Positions 18,644 to 22,266 of a stretch of 22,266 bases of DNA are shown piece after piece. Position numbers and translations under genes: made by a program. This DNA comes from Streptococcus mitis (GTDB lineage Bacteria > Bacillota > Bacilli > Lactobacillales > Streptococcaceae), in assembly GCF_023109105.1 (NCBI RefSeq), contig NZ_JALDTZ010000021.1:1-22266 (forward strand). The letters are read 5' to 3'. The notes below the pieces were generated by a model that worked only from the letters and a program-made list of their open reading frames with translations, was not told where the DNA came from and ran no database searches. Position 1 is the first letter of the stretch; each line of letters starts with the position of its first letter.

Positions 18644-19373
18644 CCGTAACCTCCTCTTTTCTACCAGCAAGGCTAAGGTAGATACTTTCCAAAGACTGAT
18701 CTGGGTGGTCTTTTCTCAAGTCCTCTACGCTACCACAATAAATCAAATGCCCCTTTTTCAAGATGGCAATCCGATCACAGACTTGCTCAGCTACCTCTAG
18801 GACATGGGTTGAAAACAAGACCGTCTTACCTTTTTGTGCATGCTCCTTCATCATTTGCTTCAAATCAAAGGCAGCCTGGGGATCCAAACCAGTCAAGGGT
18901 TCATCCAAGACCCAAATATCAGGATCAGATAAGAGCGCCCCTATCACAAAGACTTTCTGACGCATTCCGTGAGAAAGGGTTTCAATAACCTGATAGCGAT
19001 TTTCAGCAAAATCAAAAATAGTCAACAATCTAACTAAACTAGCCTCCAAGTCAGAGCTACTCATATCATAGGACGAAGCAACCAATTCCCAAAATTCATT
19101 GGCCGTTAAACGTAAAAATAAGTCAGGCGAGTCTGCAACGTAGCCAATCTTTTGTTTGATAGCTGAGCGATCTTCCGATAAATCTAAACCATCTACCAAA
19201 ATACGACCACTGCTGGGTGAAATGATACTGACTAGGGATTTTATAGTGGTCGATTTCCCAGCTCCATTATGGCCAATCAAGCCCATAATCTCTCCATTTT
19301 CAATCTGCAGGTTGAGATTGCTCAAAGCCTCTTTATCACCATATAACTTACTAACATTTTGAAATTCAATCAT
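18624..19373 (-). CDS. ABC transporter ATP-binding protein
   Basis: 249 aa. A complete nucleotide-binding domain: Walker A GHNGAGKST (34-42), signature LSHGM (133-137), Walker B WVLDEP (154-159) with the catalytic E158, D-loop GLD and switch H190. The Q-loop position reads YVADSPDLF (78-86), so the usual glutamine is absent, a feature seen in some ABC-2 exporter ATPases. It pairs with the overlapping permease to drive export. The start ATG follows AGGAG by 7 bp, and a sigma-A promoter lies upstream (19409-19437). Transcription runs away from the amylase gene. Confidence 0.92.
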   Translation of the reverse strand: MIEFQNVSKLYGDKEALSNLNLQIENGEIMGLIGHNGAGKSTTIKSLVSIISPSSGRILVDGLDLSEDRSAIKQKIGYVADSPDLFLRLTANEFWELVASSYDMSSSDLEASLVRLLTIFDFAENRYQVIETLSHGMRQKVFVIGALLSDPDIWVLDEPLTGLDPQAAFDLKQMMKEHAQKGKTVLFSTHVLEVAEQVCDRIAILKKGHLIYCGSVEDLRKDHPDQSLESIYLSLAGRKEEVTDASQGH

Positions 19374-19408
19374 GGCCTGACTCCTATATTTATATTCTTT
19401 ATACTGTT

Positions 19409-19437
19409 ATATTAGCACTTTAGTACAGTTTTATCAA
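19409..19437 (-). promoter_or_regulatory. Promoter of the ABC transporter genes
   Basis: Minus strand: TTGATA (19432-19437), 17-bp spacer, TAATAT (19409-19414). Transcription would start near 19402, leaving a leader of about 30 nt. Short inverted arms ACTGT (19403-19407) and ACAGT (19425-19429) flank the -10 and spacer and could be a repressor site, but five bases per arm is weak evidence. Confidence 0.55.
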
Positions 19438-19478
19438 TACTTTTAATAAAATAGTCAAAAACTTATTATTCAGTTTTA

Positions 19479-19492
19479 CGCAAACGTTTGAG
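19479..19492 (+). promoter_or_regulatory. LacI-family operator, probably MalR
   Basis: CGCAAACGTTTGAG contains the perfect 10-bp palindrome CAAACGTTTG with the central CG typical of LacI-family sites. It differs at one base from the CGCAAACGTTTGCG form that I recall for streptococcal MalR, and fits the CcpA cre consensus less well. It overlaps the -35 box of the amylase promoter, so a bound repressor would block transcription until maltose or maltodextrin is present. Confidence 0.6.
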
Positions 19493-19516
19493 CTAACCGA
19501 TACTTTATGATAGAAT
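19488..19516 (+). promoter_or_regulatory. Promoter of the alpha-amylase gene
   Basis: TTGAGC (19488-19493), 17-bp spacer, TAGAAT (19511-19516). The -35 box shares bases with the LacI-type operator. Start of transcription near 19523, leader about 26 nt. Confidence 0.6.
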
Positions 19517-19549
19517 AAAGAACAAGATTGACAAGTAAGAGGAAACATC

Positions 19550-21004
19550 ATGCAAAATCAAACACTCATGCAATACTTTGAATGGTATCTGCCCCACGAC
19601 GGCCAGCACTGGACGCGTCTGGCTGAAGATGCTCCACACCTAGCTGATCTCGGCATCAGTCATGTCTGGATGCCACCAGCTTTCAAGGCGACAAATGAAA
19701 AAGATGTCGGCTATGGAGTCTATGACTTATTTGACCTAGGAGAGTTTAATCAAAAAGGAACTGTCCGTACCAAGTATGGTTTTAAAGAAGACTATCTTCA
19801 AACCATTCAAGCCCTTAAATCACAGGGAATTCAACCTATGGCCGATGTGGTGCTCAATCACAAGGCTGCTGCTGATCACATGGAAGCCTTTCAGGTTATC
19901 GAAGTGGATCCAGATGACCGTACAGTTGAACTTGGAGAACCCTTCACTATCAATGGCTGGACTAGCTTTACCTTCGATGGACGCCAAGATACCTACAATG
20001 ACTTCCACTGGCATTGGTACCACTTCACAGGTACAGACTACGATGCCAAACGCCGCAAGTCTGGGATTTATCTCATCCAAGGGGATAACAAAGGCTGGGC
20101 TAACGAGGAATTGGTCGATAACGAAAATGGTAACTATGACTACCTCATGTATGCCGACCTAGACTTTAAACATCCCGAAGTCATTCAAAACATCTATGAC
20201 TGGGCTGACTGGTTCATGGAGACGACTGGTGTGGCTGGTTTCCGCTTGGATGCCGTCAAACACATTGACTCTTTCTTCATGCGCAATTTCATCCGAGATA
20301 TGAAGGAAAAATACGGTGAGGATTTCTATGTTTTTGGTGAATTTTGGAACGCCGACAAGGAAGCCAATCTAGACTATCTTGAAAAAACAGAAGAACGCTT
20401 TGACCTTGTCGATGTTCGTCTACACCAGAATTTCTTTGAAGCCAGTCAAGCTGGTGCAAACTATGACCTTCGTGGTATTTTCACAGATAGCTTGGTTGAA
20501 CTCAAGCCCGACAAGGCTGTAACCTTTGTCGACAATCATGATACCCAACGTGGTCAGGCTCTTGAGTCTACTGTTGAAGAATGGTTCAAACCAGCAGCTT
20601 ATGCCCTCATTCTATTACGCCAAAACGGCCTTCCATGTGTCTTTTACGGAGACTACTATGGGATTTCAGGGGAGTATGCTCAAGAAGATTTCAAAGAAGT
20701 CCTTGACCGCCTCCTAGCCATCCGAAAAGATTTGGCCTATGGAGAACAAAATGACTACTTTGATGATGCTAACTGTATCGGTTGGGTACGTTCGGGTGCT
20801 GAAAATCAATCCCCAATCGCAGTTTTGATTTCCAATGACCAAGAAAACAGCAAGTCAATGTTTGTCGGCCAAGAATGGGCCAATCAAACCTTTGTAGATC
20901 TACTTGAAAACCACCAAGGTCAAGTTACAATCGATGAGGAAGGTAATGGACAATTCCCAGTAGCCGCAGGTTCAGTCAGTGTCTGGGCAGCCAATGCAAT
21001 CTAA
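19550..21004 (+). CDS. amyA: Cytoplasmic alpha-amylase (glycoside hydrolase family 13)
   Basis: 484 aa with no signal peptide, so it acts inside the cell on imported maltodextrins or stored glycogen rather than on external starch. The four GH13 regions are intact: DVVLNH (99-104), GFRLDAVKH (230-238) with nucleophile D234, VFGEFW (261-266) with acid/base E264, and FVDNHD (326-331) with the transition-state aspartate D331. The barrel is followed by a small C-terminal beta domain. Length matches the cytoplasmic amylases of Gram-positives (about 480). The GAGG site lies 8 bp before the ATG. A MalR-like operator over its -35 box suggests maltose control, and an intrinsic terminator follows directly. 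The exact product (alpha-amylase or maltohexaose-forming) cannot be read from sequence. Confidence 0.94.
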   Translation: MQNQTLMQYFEWYLPHDGQHWTRLAEDAPHLADLGISHVWMPPAFKATNEKDVGYGVYDLFDLGEFNQKGTVRTKYGFKEDYLQTIQALKSQGIQPMADVVLNHKAAADHMEAFQVIEVDPDDRTVELGEPFTINGWTSFTFDGRQDTYNDFHWHWYHFTGTDYDAKRRKSGIYLIQGDNKGWANEELVDNENGNYDYLMYADLDFKHPEVIQNIYDWADWFMETTGVAGFRLDAVKHIDSFFMRNFIRDMKEKYGEDFYVFGEFWNADKEANLDYLEKTEERFDLVDVRLHQNFFEASQAGANYDLRGIFTDSLVELKPDKAVTFVDNHDTQRGQALESTVEEWFKPAAYALILLRQNGLPCVFYGDYYGISGEYAQEDFKEVLDRLLAIRKDLAYGEQNDYFDDANCIGWVRSGAENQSPIAVLISNDQENSKSMFVGQEWANQTFVDLLENHQGQVTIDEEGNGQFPVAAGSVSVWAANAI

Positions 21005-21009
21005 AACTA

Positions 21010-21038
21010 AGCCAAGTCCACTAGGATTTGGCTTTTTT
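21010..21038 (+). terminator. Terminator of the amylase gene
   Basis: AGCCAAGTCC (21010-21019), tetraloop ACTA, GGATTTGGCT (21024-21033), a 10-bp stem with one G-U pair, then TTTTT. It begins 5 bp after the stop codon. Confidence 0.88.
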
Positions 21039-21046
21039 ATAGTCAC

Positions 21047-21076
21047 AAAAAGACCTACCCAAATGGATAGATCTTT
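21047..21076 (-). terminator. Terminator of the surface protein gene
   Basis: Minus strand: AAAGATCTATCC (21065-21076), loop ATTT, GGGTAGGTCTTT (21049-21060), a 12-bp stem with two G-U pairs, then a T run. It lies 41 bp after the stop of the LPxTG gene and is separate from the amylase terminator, so each convergent gene has its own. Confidence 0.82.
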
Positions 21077-21117
21077 ACTTTTTGGATTCTTAAACAAGAT
21101 TATATTGGAACTTCCTC

Positions 21118-22266
21118 TTAGTTTTTCTTCTTTTTAAGAAGATATGCTGCTAGGCTAACTCCAGTAAGAGCTAGGATTAGGCTAAGAATAGATTCAGTTG
21201 AACCAGTATTTGGCAACTCAACTTTCTTTTTCGGTTCCTCTGTTGTTGTCGTTGGAGGAAGAGTTGGTTCATGTTTATTGGTAATAAGAACGTTTCCTTT
21301 GCCATCATCTATTATAGACGCTTGATATCCTTCTAGAACATCTACTTCTTCAACTGTATAGATAATTTCTTTACCATTAGCATTTTCAACTAAATCAGTA
21401 AATGTATAAGTCCACTTGTTTGTTTCTGATAGCTCAATCACATCTCCAGCTTTCTGTCCATCAGCGTATAGTTGAACTTTAACGCTCTTTGGACGAATGC
21501 CATCTTTGTCATCACTATCATCCCATTTTTTAGTCACTGTTAAACTAGTTTTACCTGGTTTGTAAGTGTTTGTGATAGTTGTACCATCAATAGTAGCTGA
21601 GTAGTTTGCGACTGTATCTTCAGTTACAGTGTAGATGATCTTTTGACCATTCTTGTAGACTGGCAAGTCTGTGAAGGTATGACTCCATATTTCTCCTTCA
21701 CCAGAAACTGTTGCTGTTTGCACTTCCTCTCCATTCGCTAAGAGATGGACTGTGATGGTTGACGGACGGAGACCGTCTTGATTTTGGGCATCGTCCCATT
21801 TCTTGGTTACTTGAACTTTAGTCTTAGAAGGAGTGTGGGTATTCGTAATCACTACCTGACCTAGATTGGTCGCTTCAACTGTTTGAGTATAACCTTCTGG
21901 CACTTCTGTTTCTTTCACTGTATATTGAACAGCTTTACCATCTTTTTTCTCATCTAAATCAGAGAAGGTGTACGTCCATTTGTTGTCTTCAGAAAGCTCT
22001 ACTACTTTACCTATTTTTTGATCACCGGCATAGAGTTGAACCTTGATAATCTTCGGACGAAGGCCATCTTGGTTATTGGCATCATCCCATTTCTTGGTTA
22101 CTGTCAAACTAGTTTTGCCTGGTTTGTAAGTGTTTGTGATAGTTGTACCATCAATAGTAGCCGAGTAGTTTGCGACTGTATCTTCAGTTACAGTGTAGAT
22201 GATCTTTTGACCATTCTTGTAGACTGGCAAGTCTGTGAAGGTATGACTCCATATTTCTCCTTCACC
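21118..22266 (-). CDS. LPxTG-anchored surface protein with CnaB repeats (5' end outside window)
   Basis: C-terminal 382 residues of a larger protein; the reading frame is open to the window edge, so there is no true start here. It shows one partial and three complete CnaB domains of about 94 residues. Each complete one opens with VTKKWDD (58-59, 155-156 and 246-247 give the candidate isopeptide lysines), has YTVxE with a candidate catalytic glutamate (E28, E119, E216, E307) and ends in TN (N45, N142, N233, N330), the set needed for a Lys-Asn intramolecular isopeptide bond. A proline/threonine linker (336-345) follows, then the sortase motif LPNTG (351-355), a membrane span (about 358-377) and a KKKKN tail. 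Such stalks hold an N-terminal adhesin away from the wall. The ligand domain is not visible. I do not recall this gene beside the amylase in pneumococcus, so it may be strain-specific. Confidence 0.93.
   Translation of the reverse strand, partial: GEGEIWSHTFTDLPVYKNGQKIIYTVTEDTVANYSATIDGTTITNTYKPGKTSLTVTKKWDDANNQDGLRPKIIKVQLYAGDQKIGKVVELSEDNKWTYTFSDLDEKKDGKAVQYTVKETEVPEGYTQTVEATNLGQVVITNTHTPSKTKVQVTKKWDDAQNQDGLRPSTITVHLLANGEEVQTATVSGEGEIWSHTFTDLPVYKNGQKIIYTVTEDTVANYSATIDGTTITNTYKPGKTSLTVTKKWDDSDDKDGIRPKSVKVQLYADGQKAGDVIELSETNKWTYTFTDLVENANGKEIIYTVEEVDVLEGYQASIIDDGKGNVLITNKHEPTLPPTTTTEEPKKKVELPNTGSTESILSLILALTGVSLAAYLLKKKKN
21517..22266 (-). repeat. Tandem 564-bp super-repeat encoding a CnaB domain pair
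   Basis: 21517-21702 and 22081-22266 align without gaps at an offset of 564 bp (188 codons, two CnaB domains) with 6 differences in 186 bp; the last 104 bp are identical. The second copy runs off the window, so the full array is longer. The two domain types alternate: one carries GEGEIWSHTFTDLPVYKNGQ, the other a variant with NKWTYTFxDL. Near identity at DNA level points to recent duplication or gene conversion, and such arrays tend to change copy number. Confidence 0.9.

Noticed and set aside
21517..22266. CRISPR-like repeat array
   Set aside because: The repetition is at 282/564-bp scale, in frame, and encodes CnaB domains. There are no short repeats with unique spacers anywhere in the window.

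Overview
The window looks like chromosomal DNA of a mitis-group Streptococcus (S. pneumoniae, S. mitis or a close relative). The signs are low GC, strong AGGAGG-type ribosome binding sites, extended -10 promoters, two BOX repeats of the pneumococcal type, a LicD protein beside teichoic-acid-type glycosyltransferases, and a shikimate gene order (aroD-E-B-C-tyrA-ylbF-like-aroA-aroK-pheA-psr) that I recognise from pneumococcus. The species call is an inference; no rRNA or typing gene is present.

Layout, left to right. (1) 138-5626, minus strand: a five-gene surface polymer cluster, transcribed licD, glycosyltransferase 4, glycosyltransferase 2, Wzy-type polymerase, Wzz/Wzc-like protein. It has its own extended -10 promoter and a terminator at the window's left edge. 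It matches what I remember as the pneumococcal teichoic acid repeat-unit and polymerase genes. (2) 5701-5854: a BOX element abutting a terminator. (3) 5862-16263, minus strand: a tightly overlapping operon. It starts with an RlmI-family methyltransferase whose promoter predicts a leaderless mRNA, continues through aroD, aroE, aroB, aroC, tyrA and a YlbF/YmcA-like gene, then meets a terminator and a new promoter before aroA, aroK, pheA and psr (an LCP ligase). Together the enzymes take DAHP to chorismate and then to the tyrosine and phenylalanine branch; DAHP synthase and chorismate mutase are not here. psr, which should attach wall polymers to peptidoglycan, links this operon functionally to the teichoic-type cluster next door.

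(4) 16300-16683: the longest stretch without a protein gene. It holds a plus-strand promoter, a predicted small RNA of about 76 nt ending in a strong terminator, and a second BOX element in inverted orientation. (5) 16684-19373, minus strand: an AT-rich small membrane protein and a two-gene ABC-2 type transporter. (6) 19550-21004, plus strand: a cytoplasmic GH13 alpha-amylase under a promoter whose -35 box overlaps a LacI-family (MalR-like) operator. (7) 21118 to the right edge, minus strand: the C-terminal part of an LPxTG wall-anchored adhesin made of repeated CnaB domains. It converges on the amylase, with two separate terminators between them.

Most of the window is conserved housekeeping DNA. 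The best candidates for something undescribed are the small RNA divergent from the aro operon promoter, the predicted leaderless start of that operon, the cysteine-free RlmI homologue, the kinase-like but P-loop-less C-terminus of the Wzz-like protein, and the 564-bp super-repeat in the adhesin.
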